Below, piece after piece: positions 43,093-52,707 of a stretch of DNA of 64,000 nt. Within the stretch, counting starts at the first letter, position 1; each line of letters starts with the position of its first letter. This stretch comes from Vogesella aquatica. GTDB taxonomy: Bacteria > Pseudomonadota > Gammaproteobacteria > Burkholderiales > Chromobacteriaceae. The stretch spans positions 124,001 to 188,000 of the forward strand of contig NZ_JAQQLF010000007.1 of NCBI RefSeq assembly GCF_028548455.1, read 5' to 3'. The notes under the pieces were generated by a model, which saw only the letters and a program-made list of their open reading frames with translations, searched no databases and had not been told where the DNA came from. Both the position numbers and the translations under genes were made by a program.

Positions 43093-44211
43093 TCAGGGTC
43101 TGGTTTCCAGAAATTTGCTCGGGTCGACGGGTTTGCCTAGCTGACGGATTTCAAAGTGCAGTTTTACCTGGTCAGCATCGGTATTCCCCATTTCGGCAAT
43201 CTTCTGTCCTTTCTTGACAGACTGGCCCTCTTTCACGAGTAACTGGCTGTTGTGGGCGTAGGCGGACAGGAAGGTTTTGTCGTGGCGCAGGATGATGAGC
43301 TTCCCGTAACCGCGCAAACCGCTACCGCTATACACCACTTTGCCATCGGCGGCGGCATTCACCGGCTGTCCTGCCTTGCCGGTAATGTCGATGCCTTTGT
43401 TCTGGTCCGAAAAACCGCGGACCACGTTACCCTGGGTAGGCCAGGCCCATACCACACCGGTAGAGGCAGCTTTGGGGCTGCTGGCTTCGGCAGGGGTAAC
43501 TGCCGGAGCGACGGGTGTTGCCGCTTCTACTTTGCTTGCCGGTTTGTCCGGCGTGTTTTTGGCGGGTGGTACGTTTACGGCAGGTTTACCGCTTCCTTCG
43601 CTCTGGGCCGGGAGGCTCTTGATGGCCTCCTCCGAGTACGGCAGCTTCAGGGCTTTCGGATAAGCCTTGCTTGCTGCCTGAGCGTCGGCACCATTAGCTG
43701 GTGCTTTCGCTTCAACCGGCACTTGGCCTGCTGCCGGTTTGGTTTCTGCCGGCTTCACTACACTGGTAGTGCTGCTGGCTGCCGGGGCGGTTACCGCTGC
43801 ACCAGTACGCGGTGCATCGGGCGGGGTTAGCCGAAGAACCTGGCCAACCTTGATGGTGTAACCGTCCAAATTGTTCCATTCAGCCAGATCCTGGTAGCGC
43901 AGCCCGTTATTCACAGCAACGCGGTACAGGGTTTCACCGGCTTGAACAGTATGAGTTGTCTGGCCCGCTACTGCTCTGGCTTGCGGGGTGGTACCCAGTG
44001 CAATGGCTTGTGTACTGGCCTTGCTGGTCGTGGCCGGCGTGCTGGCTGCCGGTTTGGCGGGTGCATCGCTACGCGGTTTCTGCGTAGTGGGCGTACCTTT
44101 CACGATTTCTGCAGCGTTTTCCTGGTGCAGTTGTGCGCAGCCTGTCATTAGCGAGGCTACTGCTATGCTGCTGCCGATTAGTGCCAGTTTCTTTAACAAG
44201 ATGTTTTGCAT
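43093..44211 (-). CDS. nlpD: Lipoprotein NlpD, LysM and LytM domains
   Basis: Outer-membrane lipoprotein that activates the amidase AmiC in septal peptidoglycan splitting. The 372-residue protein has a lipobox LMTGC with Cys25, a LysM domain HTVQAGETLYRVAV through VGQVLRLTPP, an Ala/Pro/Lys-rich linker, and a degenerate M23 (LytM) domain: NKGIDITG lacks the first zinc His, as in other NlpD proteins. It acts as a regulator, not a hydrolase. Confidence 0.94.
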   Translation of the reverse strand: MQNILLKKLALIGSSIAVASLMTGCAQLHQENAAEIVKGTPTTQKPRSDAPAKPAASTPATTSKASTQAIALGTTPQARAVAGQTTHTVQAGETLYRVAVNNGLRYQDLAEWNNLDGYTIKVGQVLRLTPPDAPRTGAAVTAPAASSTTSVVKPAETKPAAGQVPVEAKAPANGADAQAASKAYPKALKLPYSEEAIKSLPAQSEGSGKPAVNVPPAKNTPDKPASKVEAATPVAPAVTPAEASSPKAASTGVVWAWPTQGNVVRGFSDQNKGIDITGKAGQPVNAAADGKVVYSGSGLRGYGKLIILRHDKTFLSAYAHNSQLLVKEGQSVKKGQKIAEMGNTDADQVKLHFEIRQLGKPVDPSKFLETRP

Positions 44212-44294
44212 TGAGTATCGATTTTATATGTCAGCTATCTGCCTGCTGTAAATTGTCAGACAAGAATCTATAGGGGTAGGTGTTGCTTTTTTGT

Positions 44295-44963
44295 TTACTG
44301 CTTACCTGGCAGCAGGGGTACAAACTTGGCTGGTTCCAGCTGGGTCTGGCGCATGCCCTCGGCGGTTTTTTCGTATAGCCACAGGTGTTGCTCCTGATCG
44401 CCCACCGGTAACACCAGGCGGCCGTTATCGGCCAGCTGTGCCAGCAATGCCGGGGGTACCTGGCGTGCAGCGGCAGTAATGATGATGCCGTCAAACGGCG
44501 CCACATCCGGCAGCCCCAGGTGGCCATCGCCATGCACCAGTCGGGCATGTACCAGTTTGGCCTGGCGCAGGTTCTGTCTGGCTTTGTCCAGAATGCCGCC
44601 CAGTCGTTCAATCGAAAACACCTCGGCCCCGGTTTTCAGCAGTACGGCGGTCTGGTAACCGCAGCCGGTGCCGATTTCCAGAATACGGCCTGGCTTGGCG
44701 CGGCCTTCCAGCAGCTTTTCCGTCATGCGCGCTACGGTGAGCGGTTGCGAGATGGTTTGTCCCTGGCCGATGGGCAGCGATACATCGTCGTAGGCGCGGG
44801 TGGCCAGCGCCTGGTCGATGAACAGGTGGCGGGGTACCTCGTACATGGCGGCCAGCACGCGTTCCTCGCTAATGCCGTTCTGGCGCAGCCTCTCCACCAT
44901 CCGCATGCGGGTACGGTCGGAGAACATGCCGAAATTGCTGCCTGCAACTAGGGATTGAGCCAT
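44295..44963 (-). CDS. pcm: Protein-L-isoaspartate O-methyltransferase
   Basis: Repairs isoaspartyl damage in proteins with SAM. 222 residues with [30 protein letters not shown] split over the conserved substrate site, and [13 protein letters not shown] as the SAM motif. Its start overlaps the surE 3' end by 16 bases. A C-terminal segment [16 protein letters not shown] is family-typical. Confidence 0.95.
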   Translation of the reverse strand: MAQSLVAGSNFGMFSDRTRMRMVERLRQNGISEERVLAAMYEVPRHLFIDQALATRAYDDVSLPIGQGQTISQPLTVARMTEKLLEGRAKPGRILEIGTGCGYQTAVLLKTGAEVFSIERLGGILDKARQNLRQAKLVHARLVHGDGHLGLPDVAPFDGIIITAAARQVPPALLAQLADNGRLVLPVGDQEQHLWLYEKTAEGMRQTQLEPAKFVPLLPGKQ

Positions 44964-45688
44964 GTTTGTATTTCATCCAGTTGATCGCGTGCGGTCAGGT
45001 CTATCATCAGCGGCGTAATGGACACGCGCTGCTGGCGGATGGCGTGAAAATCGGTGCCGTTGCCGGCGTCTTGTTCCGGGCCTACCGGCCCCACCCAGAA
45101 CACAGCTTCGCCGCGCGGGTTCTGCGCGCGGATCACCGGTTCGGCGTGGTGGCGGCGGCCCAGGCGGGTAACTTCGGTGCCGGCTAGCTGTGCTGCCGGT
45201 ATGTCCGGCACGTTGACGTTCAGCAGCACGGGTCGGCTGAATGGCTGTGCCTGGAAGCGGCGTACCAGGTCGGTAGCGACTTGGCCTGCGGTGTCGAAGT
45301 GGCGGTTTTTACCGGCCAGCGATACGGCGATGGCGGGTATGCCCAGCAGAAACGCTTCCGTAGCCGCTGCGACGGTACCCGAATACAGGGTGTCATCCCC
45401 CATATTGGGGCCGTGGTTGATGCCGGATACGACGATGTCCGGGCGGAAATCCAGAAAGCCGGTGACAGCAACGTGCACGCAGTCGGTGGGCGTGCCGTTG
45501 ACATAGTAAAAGCCGCTGGCAGCCTGCCTGACCGATAACGGACGGTCTAGCGTCAGCGAGTTGCTGGCGCCGCTGCGGTCGCGCTCGGGTGCCACGACGA
45601 CTACCTCGCCCAGGGTGGACAGGTGTGCGGCCAACGTTGCCAAGCCGGGTGCAAAATAACCGTCGTCGTTACTAATCAGAATTTTCAT
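44948..45688 (-). CDS. surE: 5'/3'-nucleotidase SurE
   Basis: Stationary-phase nucleotidase of 246 residues. [20 protein letters not shown] carries the metal-binding Asp pair; [42 protein letters not shown] follow, all SurE hallmarks. It heads surE-pcm-nlpD-rpoS. A GCGGCCAAC copy at 45627 lies in its N-terminal codons. Confidence 0.96.
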   Translation of the reverse strand: MKILISNDDGYFAPGLATLAAHLSTLGEVVVVAPERDRSGASNSLTLDRPLSVRQAASGFYYVNGTPTDCVHVAVTGFLDFRPDIVVSGINHGPNMGDDTLYSGTVAAATEAFLLGIPAIAVSLAGKNRHFDTAGQVATDLVRRFQAQPFSRPVLLNVNVPDIPAAQLAGTEVTRLGRRHHAEPVIRAQNPRGEAVFWVGPVGPEQDAGNGTDFHAIRQQRVSITPLMIDLTARDQLDEIQTWLNP

Positions 45689-45764
45689 CGTAGCTTTCCA
45701 TCAAGACCTAATGATTGTATCCGCGTATCGGCATGGCGCAAACCGCCGTGCCCGTTGCATAAAC

Positions 45765-45795
45765 AAAAACAGCCCGCATCGGGCGGGCTGTGTGG
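45765..45795 (-). terminator. Terminator after nadA
   Basis: ACAGCCCGC (45770-45778) and GCGGGCTGT (45784-45792) form a 9-bp stem with loop ATCGG; the minus strand continues TTTTTG. It lies 16 bases past the nadA stop. Confidence 0.88.
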
Positions 45796-45807
45796 TTTTG
45801 CACAGGC

Positions 45808-46725
45808 TTACTGGTAGTAGCGCTGGCTGAAGTCCAGCATGCGTTCTATCGGCAGGCGCGCTGCGTCCATTTCCGCCTCGGAGAGGTAGTCGATGCGGGT
45901 GCCTTCGCCTTGCTGGGCGCGCTTTACCGCGTCGATGGTGTTCATCTTCATGTACGGACAGGAGTTGCACTGGCAGCCGGCGTAAATCGGTGCCTGGCGG
46001 ATGTCCAGGTCCGGGCGCGCCAGGCGCATGTTGTACAGGATGCCGTCTTCGGTGGCGACAAAGATCACTTCGCTGCTGCTGCCCTGGAAGGCTTTCACCC
46101 AGTTGAGCATGCCGGAGGTGGAACCAACGTACTGGGCGCGTTTGAGCACCGGCAGCGGGCTTTCCGGGTGGGCAATCAGGTGGGCTTTGCCATGGGTGGC
46201 GGTGAGGGCTTCGTTCAGCGCGGCTTCGTTGAATTTGTCGTGCACTTCGCACACGGCAGACCACAGCGGCATGTCGTAGCCGTACTGGTAGTTCAGGTAG
46301 GCGCCCATATTGCGGTCTGGCGAGAAGATGACTTTCTTACCTTCTTCATACAGATGCGCAATGATGTCGTCCACGTTGCGGCTGGTAACGATCCAGTCGG
46401 ACAGCGCCTTGTGCGCGGCAGACGAGTTGATGTACGACACGTGCACGTGGTCCGGGTGGCTTTCGCGCCACTGTTGCAGTGCGGCAACGTCGGTTTGTGT
46501 CACCAGCGAGCAGGTGGAGCCGGCATCCGGCAGAATCACTTCGGCCTGCGGGTTCAGGATTTTGGCGGTTTCGGCCATGAAGCGGACACCGGCAAACACG
46601 ATGATGTCAGCCTTGGATTCCCGGGCAAACAGCGACAGCTCCAGGCTATCGCCGACCTTGTCGGCCATCTGCTGGATTTCTGGCTGGGTATAGTAGTGTG
46701 CAAGGGTAACGACGCGTTTGCTCAT
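45808..46725 (-). CDS. nadA: Quinolinate synthase
   Basis: 4Fe-4S enzyme that condenses iminoaspartate and DHAP to quinolinate for NAD. 305 residues; the cluster cysteines lie in PDAGSTCSLVTQ, LWSAVCEVHDKF and CQCNSCPYMKMN. The start at 46725 follows GGGAGAACC; the frame before it is not NadA-like. It is shorter than E. coli NadA because it lacks about 40 N-terminal residues, as in other short NadA proteins. nadB and nadC are not nearby. Confidence 0.95.
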   Translation of the reverse strand: MSKRVVTLAHYYTQPEIQQMADKVGDSLELSLFARESKADIIVFAGVRFMAETAKILNPQAEVILPDAGSTCSLVTQTDVAALQQWRESHPDHVHVSYINSSAAHKALSDWIVTSRNVDDIIAHLYEEGKKVIFSPDRNMGAYLNYQYGYDMPLWSAVCEVHDKFNEAALNEALTATHGKAHLIAHPESPLPVLKRAQYVGSTSGMLNWVKAFQGSSSEVIFVATEDGILYNMRLARPDLDIRQAPIYAGCQCNSCPYMKMNTIDAVKRAQQGEGTRIDYLSEAEMDAARLPIERMLDFSQRYYQ

Positions 46726-46969
46726 GATGACGGTTCTCCCGTGAGGGACTGGCCTTTTCCGGATCTGGGTAATCGTTTGATGCGGCACAACATAGCTGCA
46801 CCGCGAAACCGCGAAGATTAGCAATATTGTGCAAGCCGCGCTACTGGCTTGATACGCTTGATGCAACTGTCAATACTACGCGTGTACCAGGCAGCACGCG
46901 GGAATACCGCTATGGCAAGGCCTTGCCTGCTGCGGCAAGATGCCGTCAAACCATCAGGATGGATAAACC

Positions 46970-49672
46970 ATGAAACCGCATTACCTCACACCTTTGTTTT
47001 CACCACGCAATGTGGCCGTGGTGGGTGCCAGCGATACGCCAGGCTCGGTGGGGCAGGCGATTTTTGCCAATCTGCTGGCCGGCAATTTCCAGGGCAAGCT
47101 TTACCCCGTGAACCTGCACCACCGTGTGGTGGGCGGCATACCGGCGTATACCTCGGTCAAGCTGATCGAAGGCCCGGTGGATATGGTGGTAGTGACCACC
47201 GCGCTGCGCAGCTTGCCTGGCATCGTGAAAGACTGCGGCAAGAAGGGCGTGAAAGGCATCTTGCTGGCCAAGGATTTTGGCGATAGCGAAGCGCAAGAAC
47301 GCGAGGCGCTGAACGAGGCGGTATCGATAGCCAAGCACTACGGCATCCGCATCCTGGGGCCGAATGTGCTGGGCCTGATGCGGCCGGTGGCCGGCTTCAA
47401 TGCCAGCAACTACACCAGTAAGGTGAAGGCCGGTAACCTGGCGCTGGTGTCGCAGTCCTCGGCGCTGTGTACCGCCATGCTGGACTGGGCGGATAGCAAG
47501 GGCATCGGTTTTTCCAGCGTGGTATCGGTAGGCGAGGCGCTGGATGTGGAGTTTGGCGAGATTCTGGACTACCTGGTGTCTGACAACTTTACCCAGGGTA
47601 TTTTGCTGCACGTACACCACGTGCACGACGCCCGCCGCTTCATGAGTGCCCTGCGTGCGGCCGCGCGAACCAAACCGGTGGTGGTGGTGAAGTCCGGCCG
47701 CTACGAAGACGACGTTACCGGCCTGATGCACTCGTCCAACCTGGTGGAAAGCGGCGACGTGTTCGACGCCGCGCTATCGCGAGCCGGTGTGCTGCGCGTG
47801 GCCACCATTGCCCAGCTGTTTACCGCAGCCAAGGTGCTGGCGGCCAACTACAGGGTGGCCGGCAAGCGCCTGGCCATCGTCACCAACGGTATCGGCCCCG
47901 GCGTGCTGGCCGCAGACAGTGCCTATATGTACGGCGTGGAGCTGGCCAAGCTGGCGCCGGCCACGCTGGAGCTGCTGGATGAGTCGCTGCCGGTTAACTG
48001 GTCGCACGGCAACCCGGTGGACATCATTGGCGATGCCAGCCCGGTGCGCTTCCGTACCGCCGTCAAAGCCTGTCTGGACGACCCGAACGTGGACGGCGTG
48101 CTGGTGATTTTTACCCCGCAAGCGGGCACCGACCACCTGACTACGGCCCAGCTGATGGTGGGGCTGCAGCGCGAGAGCAGCAAACCGATGTTCCTGTCGT
48201 GGCTGGGCGACGCCAAGGTATCGGAAAGCCGCGAGCTGTTTTCCAAGGCCAAGTGCGCGCATTTTCGCGCGCCCGAGTTCGCCATCGAGGTATTCCGCAA
48301 CCTGGCGTCCTACCACCATAACCAGAAAATGTTGCTGCAAACCCCCGCACCGCTGGAAGGCGAGCAGGTGGTGCCCGACGTGCTGAAAGCCCGTGCCGTC
48401 ATTACTACTGCCTTGCTGGAGGGGCGCTCGGTGTTGTCCGAGCGTGAAAGCAAAGAGGTGCTGGCCGCGTTCAATATTCCGGTAAACCGCACGACGCTCG
48501 CCAAGGATGTAGAGGAGGCCATAGGGTTGGCCGCAGAGATCGGCTACCCCGTGGTGCTGAAGATCGATTCGCCGGACATCATCTACAAGTCTGACGTGGG
48601 CGGTGTAGAGCTGAACATCAGTAACGAGCACTCCTTGCGCGAGGCCTTTGCCGGCATCATGACCCGCACGCGTGAGGCGCAGCCGGATGCGCGCATCGAA
48701 GGTGTGTCGGTACAAGCCATGCGCAAACGCCGCCACGCGCGCGAGCTGATGGTAGGGGTAACGCACGATGCGTCGTTTGGCCCGGTGATTACCTTCGGTG
48801 CTGGCGGCATTGCGGTAGAGATCATGCAGGACAGGGCACTGAGCCTGCCGCCGGTGAACCACTATCTGGTCGAGCGCATGATAGACAAAACCCGCATCGG
48901 CAAGATTCTGGGGCCGTTCAAGAACATGCCGGGCGTGGATATCGATACGCTCAAGAGCGTGTTGCTGCACGTGTCCGAGCTGGTGTGCGAGCTGCCCGAA
49001 GTGCGCGAGATGGATATCAACCCGCTGGTGGCCGACGAATCCGGCGTCATTGCCCTGGACGCCCGCATCATCGTGCAGACAGTCAAGCGCACCAAGCCGT
49101 ATGGCCACATGGCCATCATGCCTTACCCCATGCACATGGTGCACTGCTCGATGCTGAAGGACGGTACCCCGGTTAATATCCGCCCGGTACGCCCCGAAGA
49201 CGCTTACATGACGCAGGAATTTGTGCGTAACCTGTCGGAAGAAAGCCGCTATAACCGTTACATGTCCAGTATCAAGCAGCTATCGCAAACCATGCTGGTA
49301 CGCTTTACCCAGCTGGATTACGACCGAGAAATGGCGCTGGCCATGACGCACGAAACTGCCGAAGGCGAGGAGCAGCTGGCGGTAGCCCGCTACGTGACCG
49401 ACCCGGATAACGAAAGCTGCGAGTTCGCACTGGAGGTGGCAGACCACTGGCAGGGCAAAGGTATTGGCGTCATCCTGATGAATGCGCTGTTTGATGCAGC
49501 ACGTGAACAGGGCCTGAAAGTGATGGTGGGCGAGGTGCTGGCGGGCAACAAAGGCATGCTTAAACTCATGTCCCGCCTAGGCTTTGTGGTGCAGGTCCAC
49601 CCGGAGGACCGGGCCCTGACTATCGTCACCAAAGACCTGCTGCAAGCGCTTCCTGTGCAAAACAGCCAATAA
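46970..49672 (+). CDS. pat: Pat-type protein lysine acetyltransferase (NDP-forming acyl-CoA synthetase fused to GNAT)
   Basis: 900 residues. Domain order: CoA-binding (SPRNVAVVGASDTPGSVG), succinyl-CoA-ligase-like, ATP-grasp (about residues 470-690) and a C-terminal GNAT domain (VRPEDAYMTQEFVRNLS to WQGKGIGVILMNAL). In Salmonella and E. coli such proteins acetylate acetyl-CoA synthetase and others. His254, in GLMHSSNLVESGDVFDAAL, aligns with the phospho-histidine of true ADP-forming synthetases, so synthetase activity may be kept. Preceded by CAGGATGG. Monocistronic. Confidence 0.92.
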   Translation: MKPHYLTPLFSPRNVAVVGASDTPGSVGQAIFANLLAGNFQGKLYPVNLHHRVVGGIPAYTSVKLIEGPVDMVVVTTALRSLPGIVKDCGKKGVKGILLAKDFGDSEAQEREALNEAVSIAKHYGIRILGPNVLGLMRPVAGFNASNYTSKVKAGNLALVSQSSALCTAMLDWADSKGIGFSSVVSVGEALDVEFGEILDYLVSDNFTQGILLHVHHVHDARRFMSALRAAARTKPVVVVKSGRYEDDVTGLMHSSNLVESGDVFDAALSRAGVLRVATIAQLFTAAKVLAANYRVAGKRLAIVTNGIGPGVLAADSAYMYGVELAKLAPATLELLDESLPVNWSHGNPVDIIGDASPVRFRTAVKACLDDPNVDGVLVIFTPQAGTDHLTTAQLMVGLQRESSKPMFLSWLGDAKVSESRELFSKAKCAHFRAPEFAIEVFRNLASYHHNQKMLLQTPAPLEGEQVVPDVLKARAVITTALLEGRSVLSERESKEVLAAFNIPVNRTTLAKDVEEAIGLAAEIGYPVVLKIDSPDIIYKSDVGGVELNISNEHSLREAFAGIMTRTREAQPDARIEGVSVQAMRKRRHARELMVGVTHDASFGPVITFGAGGIAVEIMQDRALSLPPVNHYLVERMIDKTRIGKILGPFKNMPGVDIDTLKSVLLHVSELVCELPEVREMDINPLVADESGVIALDARIIVQTVKRTKPYGHMAIMPYPMHMVHCSMLKDGTPVNIRPVRPEDAYMTQEFVRNLSEESRYNRYMSSIKQLSQTMLVRFTQLDYDREMALAMTHETAEGEEQLAVARYVTDPDNESCEFALEVADHWQGKGIGVILMNALFDAAREQGLKVMVGEVLAGNKGMLKLMSRLGFVVQVHPEDRALTIVTKDLLQALPVQNSQ

Positions 49673-49676
49673 GCAC

Positions 49677-49706
49677 TTGCAGCGTAAGGGAAAAATGCCA
49701 TAGAAT
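49677..49706 (+). promoter_or_regulatory. rpsP operon promoter
   Basis: TTGCAG (49677-49682) and TAGAAT (49701-49706), 18 bases apart, 44 bases before the rpsP ATG. Confidence 0.65.
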
Positions 49707-49749
49707 CGGGGGCTTTTCTACGATTCCGTATATTTAAGGACAATCGACA

Positions 49750-49998
49750 ATGGTAGTAATTCGTCTCGCACGTGGCGGCTCCAAGAACCGTCCGTTCTAC
49801 AACATCGTTGTTACCGACTCCCGCAACCGTCGCGATGGCCGCTTCATCGAGCGTCTGGGTTTCTACAATGCTGTCGCTAACGACAAGCAAGAGCGCGTTC
49901 GTCTGGCCATGGACCGCGTTAACTACTGGATCGGCGTTGGCGCGCAAGTGACCGACTCCGTAGCCAAGCTGCTGAAAGACCAGCCGAAGGCTGCCTGA
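49750..49998 (+). CDS. rpsP: 30S ribosomal protein S16
   Basis: 82-residue S16, beginning [21 protein letters not shown], with [14 protein letters not shown] and [22 protein letters not shown]. First gene of rpsP-rimM-trmD-rplS. AAGGACAA precedes ATG. Confidence 0.98.
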   Translation: MVVIRLARGGSKNRPFYNIVVTDSRNRRDGRFIERLGFYNAVANDKQERVRLAMDRVNYWIGVGAQVTDSVAKLLKDQPKAA

Positions 49999-50035
49999 TC
50001 AGTTTTGATCAGTCTACAGTACGGAAGCAAGGCGC

Positions 50036-50542
50036 ATGCGTGACGCTGATCTAGTTGTAATGGGGTTTGTCCGCGGCGCCTTTGGCGTTCGTGGCTGGGT
50101 GAAAGTCCAGGCGGATACCCAATACGCCGACAGTCTTTTCGACTACCCGCAATGGTGGTTGAAAAAAGACGGCGAATGGAAACCCTATACCTTTACGGAT
50201 GGCTCCGCCCAGCCTAAGGGTCTGGTTGTCAAATTTGATGGCGTTGACGACCGGGAAATCGCCGCAGGGATGCGTGGCATGCAAATTGCCATCGCCCGCG
50301 ATCAGCTGCCGGCAGCGGCAGATGATGAGTATTACTGGATTGATTTGATCGGCCTTGACGTGGTGAACAAGGAAGACATCGTGCTGGGCAAAGTTGCCGA
50401 GCTGATGGAAACCGGCGCCAATGACGTCCTGGTTGTCCGTGGTGATACGGATGAGCGGCTGATACCTTTTGTGTCCGATTACATTGTCGATGTAGATCTG
50501 GCCGCAAAACGGATTACCGTGGACTGGGGTCTGGATTATTAA
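50036..50542 (+). CDS. rimM: 16S rRNA processing protein RimM
   Basis: Assists 30S head assembly by binding S19. 168 residues with [19 protein letters not shown], a PRC-barrel C-terminal domain including [13 protein letters not shown] and [22 protein letters not shown] 50036 follows GGAAGCAAGG. Its stop overlaps the trmD start in TAATG. Confidence 0.96.
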   Translation: MRDADLVVMGFVRGAFGVRGWVKVQADTQYADSLFDYPQWWLKKDGEWKPYTFTDGSAQPKGLVVKFDGVDDREIAAGMRGMQIAIARDQLPAAADDEYYWIDLIGLDVVNKEDIVLGKVAELMETGANDVLVVRGDTDERLIPFVSDYIVDVDLAAKRITVDWGLDY

Positions 50543-51312
50543 TGCAGCTTGATGCGATTACGCTGTTTCCCGAGATGTTTGACGCAATTACCCGCTTTGG
50601 CGTAAGCCGGCGGGCAATTGAACAATCGATCTGGCAGTTTTCAGCGTGGAATCCACGCGACTTCACCAGTGACAACCATCGCACCGTAGACGACCGCACT
50701 TATGGTGGCGGCCCCGGCATGGTGATGTTGGTTGAACCGCTGGAAAAAGCGATTGCAGCAGCGCGCGCACGACAGGCCGCTGCCGGTGTTGATAAATCAC
50801 ACGTGGTTTATCTGTCGCCGCAGGGTGCCCCCCTGACGCACGAAAAAGTCAGCAAACTGGCTAGTATGCCTGGCCTGATTTTGCTGTGCGGCCGTTATGA
50901 AGGGGTGGACGAGCGCCTGATCGATCGTGAAGTCGATGAAGAAATTTCGGTAGGTGATTATGTGTTGTCCGGTGGCGAGCTGCCGGCGATGGTCCTGATG
51001 GACGCCATCGTGCGTCTGTTGCCTGGGGTGTTAAACGACGCCCAGTCTGCCTACGAAGATTCGTTTGTGGATGGCTTGCTGGACTGCCCGCATTACACCC
51101 GCCCTGAAGAATATCGTGGTGTGCGCGTACCGGATGTCCTGATGTCCGGCAACCATGCCATGATCGCCAAGTGGCGTTTGAAGCAGTCGCTGGGCCGCAC
51201 TTTCGAGCGTCGCCCGGATTTGCTGAAAAACCGCACTTTATCCAAACAGGAATCTCGGCTGCTGGCAGAGTACCAGCAGGAACAAGATCTCCTCAAAAAC
51301 AAGGAGCAGTAA
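50542..51312 (+). CDS. trmD: tRNA (guanine-37-N1)-methyltransferase
   Basis: SPOUT methyltransferase making m1G37. 256 residues; [18 protein letters not shown] and [32 protein letters not shown] form the trefoil-knot SAM site (shown here in parts), and [10 protein letters not shown] is conserved. One base separates its stop from rplS. Confidence 0.97.
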   Translation: MQLDAITLFPEMFDAITRFGVSRRAIEQSIWQFSAWNPRDFTSDNHRTVDDRTYGGGPGMVMLVEPLEKAIAAARARQAAAGVDKSHVVYLSPQGAPLTHEKVSKLASMPGLILLCGRYEGVDERLIDREVDEEISVGDYVLSGGELPAMVLMDAIVRLLPGVLNDAQSAYEDSFVDGLLDCPHYTRPEEYRGVRVPDVLMSGNHAMIAKWRLKQSLGRTFERRPDLLKNRTLSKQESRLLAEYQQEQDLLKNKEQ

Positions 51313-51313
51313 C

Positions 51314-51673
51314 ATGGATCTGATCCAGAAACTGGAACAGGAAGAAATCGCCCGTCTGGGTAAAACCATCCCTGAATTTGCACCGGGCGATACCGTTATC
51401 GTTCAGGTAAAAGTAAAAGAGGGTAACCGCGAGCGTCTGCAGGCTTACGAAGGCGTTGTTATCGCCATTCGTAACCGCGGTCTGAACAGCTCCTTCATCG
51501 TGCGCAAGATCTCTTCCGGCGAAGGCGTTGAGCGTACTTTCCAGACTTTCTCCCCGCTGGTAGCTTCCATCGAAGTGAAGCGTCGCGGTGCTGTGCGTCG
51601 TGCCAAGCTGTACTACCTGCGTGGTCGTACCGGCAAATCCGCACGTATCAAGGAAAAGCTGGTTCGCAAGTAA
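51314..51673 (+). CDS. rplS: 50S ribosomal protein L19
   Basis: 119 residues; [39 protein letters not shown], and the C-terminal [18 protein letters not shown] are L19 hallmarks. AAGGAGCAGTAAC is a strong ribosome site within the trmD end. Confidence 0.98.
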   Translation: MDLIQKLEQEEIARLGKTIPEFAPGDTVIVQVKVKEGNRERLQAYEGVVIAIRNRGLNSSFIVRKISSGEGVERTFQTFSPLVASIEVKRRGAVRRAKLYYLRGRTGKSARIKEKLVRK

Positions 51674-51703
51674 GCCCATCGGGTTTAACTTGTCGTACCC
51701 TGA

Positions 51704-51731
51704 AAGCGTCAGCCTCGGCTGGCGCTTTTTT
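51704..51731 (+). terminator. Terminator of the rpsP operon
   Basis: AAGCGTCAGCC (51704-51714) and GGCTGGCGCTT (51717-51727) pair with one G-T wobble, followed by a T-run. It lies 30 bases past rplS. Confidence 0.88.
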
Positions 51732-51743
51732 CATTGGCAACCA

Positions 51744-51753
51744 GGTTGGCCGC
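51744..51753 (+). repeat. GGTTGGCCGC repeat just before xerD
   Basis: Copy CCAGGTTGGCCGCATC, ending four bases before the xerD ATG. It occupies the place where a ribosome site would be expected. Confidence 0.85.
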
Positions 51754-51757
51754 ATCT

Positions 51758-52651
51758 ATGCAACAGGCAGCAAAATCGCTTTACCTCGACGCCTTTCTCG
51801 ACACACTCTGGCTGGCCGACAACCTGTCGGCCAATACCCTGGCGGCGTACCGCCGCGACCTGTTGCGGCTGGAGGCCGCCTTGCAGCCATTTGGCCATAC
51901 CCTGGACACAGCAGACACGCCGGCGCTGGAGCAGGTGATGCTGGGCCTGATCGATACCGACAAGCCGGCTACCCGCGCGCGGCGCCTGTCGGCTGCGCGG
52001 CGCTTTTATCATTACCTGTGCCAGCAGAAGCTGCGCGAAGACGACCCGTCGGCCCGCCTGCAAGCGCCCAGGCTGGGTCTGCGCCTGCCGGGTACGCTGT
52101 CGGAAGCGCATGTGGACGGCTTGTTGGCCGCACCCGATACCGATACGCCACTGGGGCTGCGCGACCGTGCCCTGATCGAAACCCTGTACGCCACCGGCCT
52201 GCGTGTCAGCGAGCTGGTAGGCCTGACGCTGGGCCAGCTGTATCTGGGCGAAGGCTATGTGCGCATTGTGGGCAAAGGCAATAAGGAACGCCTGGTGCCG
52301 CTGGGGCAGGTAGCAGAGCACTGGCTGCGCCGTTATCTGGCAGAAAGCCGGCCGCTCATCCTGGGGGCAGCGCGTAGCGAAGACGTATTCGTCAGCAACC
52401 GCAAACAGGCCATGACCCGGCAAATGGCCTGGCACCTGATCACCCGCTACGGCAAGCAAGCCGGTGCGCCGCCGCTCAGCCCACACACGCTGCGCCATGC
52501 CTTTGCCACCCATCTGGTCAACCACGGCGCCGACCTGCGCGTGGTACAGCTGCTGCTGGGGCACGCCAGCCTGTCTACCACGCAGATCTACACACACGTG
52601 GCCCGCGAGCGCCTGAAGGCGCTGCACGCGGCGCACCACCCGCGCGGCTAA
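51758..52651 (+). CDS. xerD: Site-specific tyrosine recombinase XerD
   Basis: Resolves chromosome dimers at dif with XerC and FtsK. 297 residues with the SAM-like N-terminal domain ([13 protein letters not shown]) and the catalytic residues Arg149 ([10 protein letters not shown]), Lys173 ([11 protein letters not shown]), His243 and Arg246 ([11 protein letters not shown]), His269 and Tyr278 ([14 protein letters not shown]), spaced as in E. coli XerD. ATG 51758 gives the usual length; TTG 51734 reads through the repeat. No clear ribosome site precedes either. Convergent with clpA. Confidence 0.93.
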   Translation: MQQAAKSLYLDAFLDTLWLADNLSANTLAAYRRDLLRLEAALQPFGHTLDTADTPALEQVMLGLIDTDKPATRARRLSAARRFYHYLCQQKLREDDPSARLQAPRLGLRLPGTLSEAHVDGLLAAPDTDTPLGLRDRALIETLYATGLRVSELVGLTLGQLYLGEGYVRIVGKGNKERLVPLGQVAEHWLRRYLAESRPLILGAARSEDVFVSNRKQAMTRQMAWHLITRYGKQAGAPPLSPHTLRHAFATHLVNHGADLRVVQLLLGHASLSTTQIYTHVARERLKALHAAHHPRG

Positions 52652-52661
52652 GGTTGGCCGC
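52652..52661 (+). repeat. GGTTGGCCGC repeat at the xerD stop
   Basis: Copy TAAGGTTGGCCGCAAA starts directly after the xerD stop codon and leads into the A-tract of the shared terminator. Confidence 0.85.
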
Positions 52662-52690
52662 AAAAAAAGCCCCGGTGGTTAACCGGGGCT
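52662..52690. terminator. Convergent terminator of xerD and clpA
   Basis: AGCCCCGGT (52668-52676) and ACCGGGGCT (52682-52690) form a 9-bp stem with loop GGTTA. On the minus strand seven T residues follow, so it mainly serves clpA. Confidence 0.88.
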
Positions 52691-52707
52691 GTCGGAGGCC
52701 ATGGCGC

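Noticed and set aside
51734-52651. XerD as the integrase of the island
   Set aside because: Its catalytic residues, length and place beside rplS mark it as the chromosomal dimer-resolution recombinase, 32 kb from the island.
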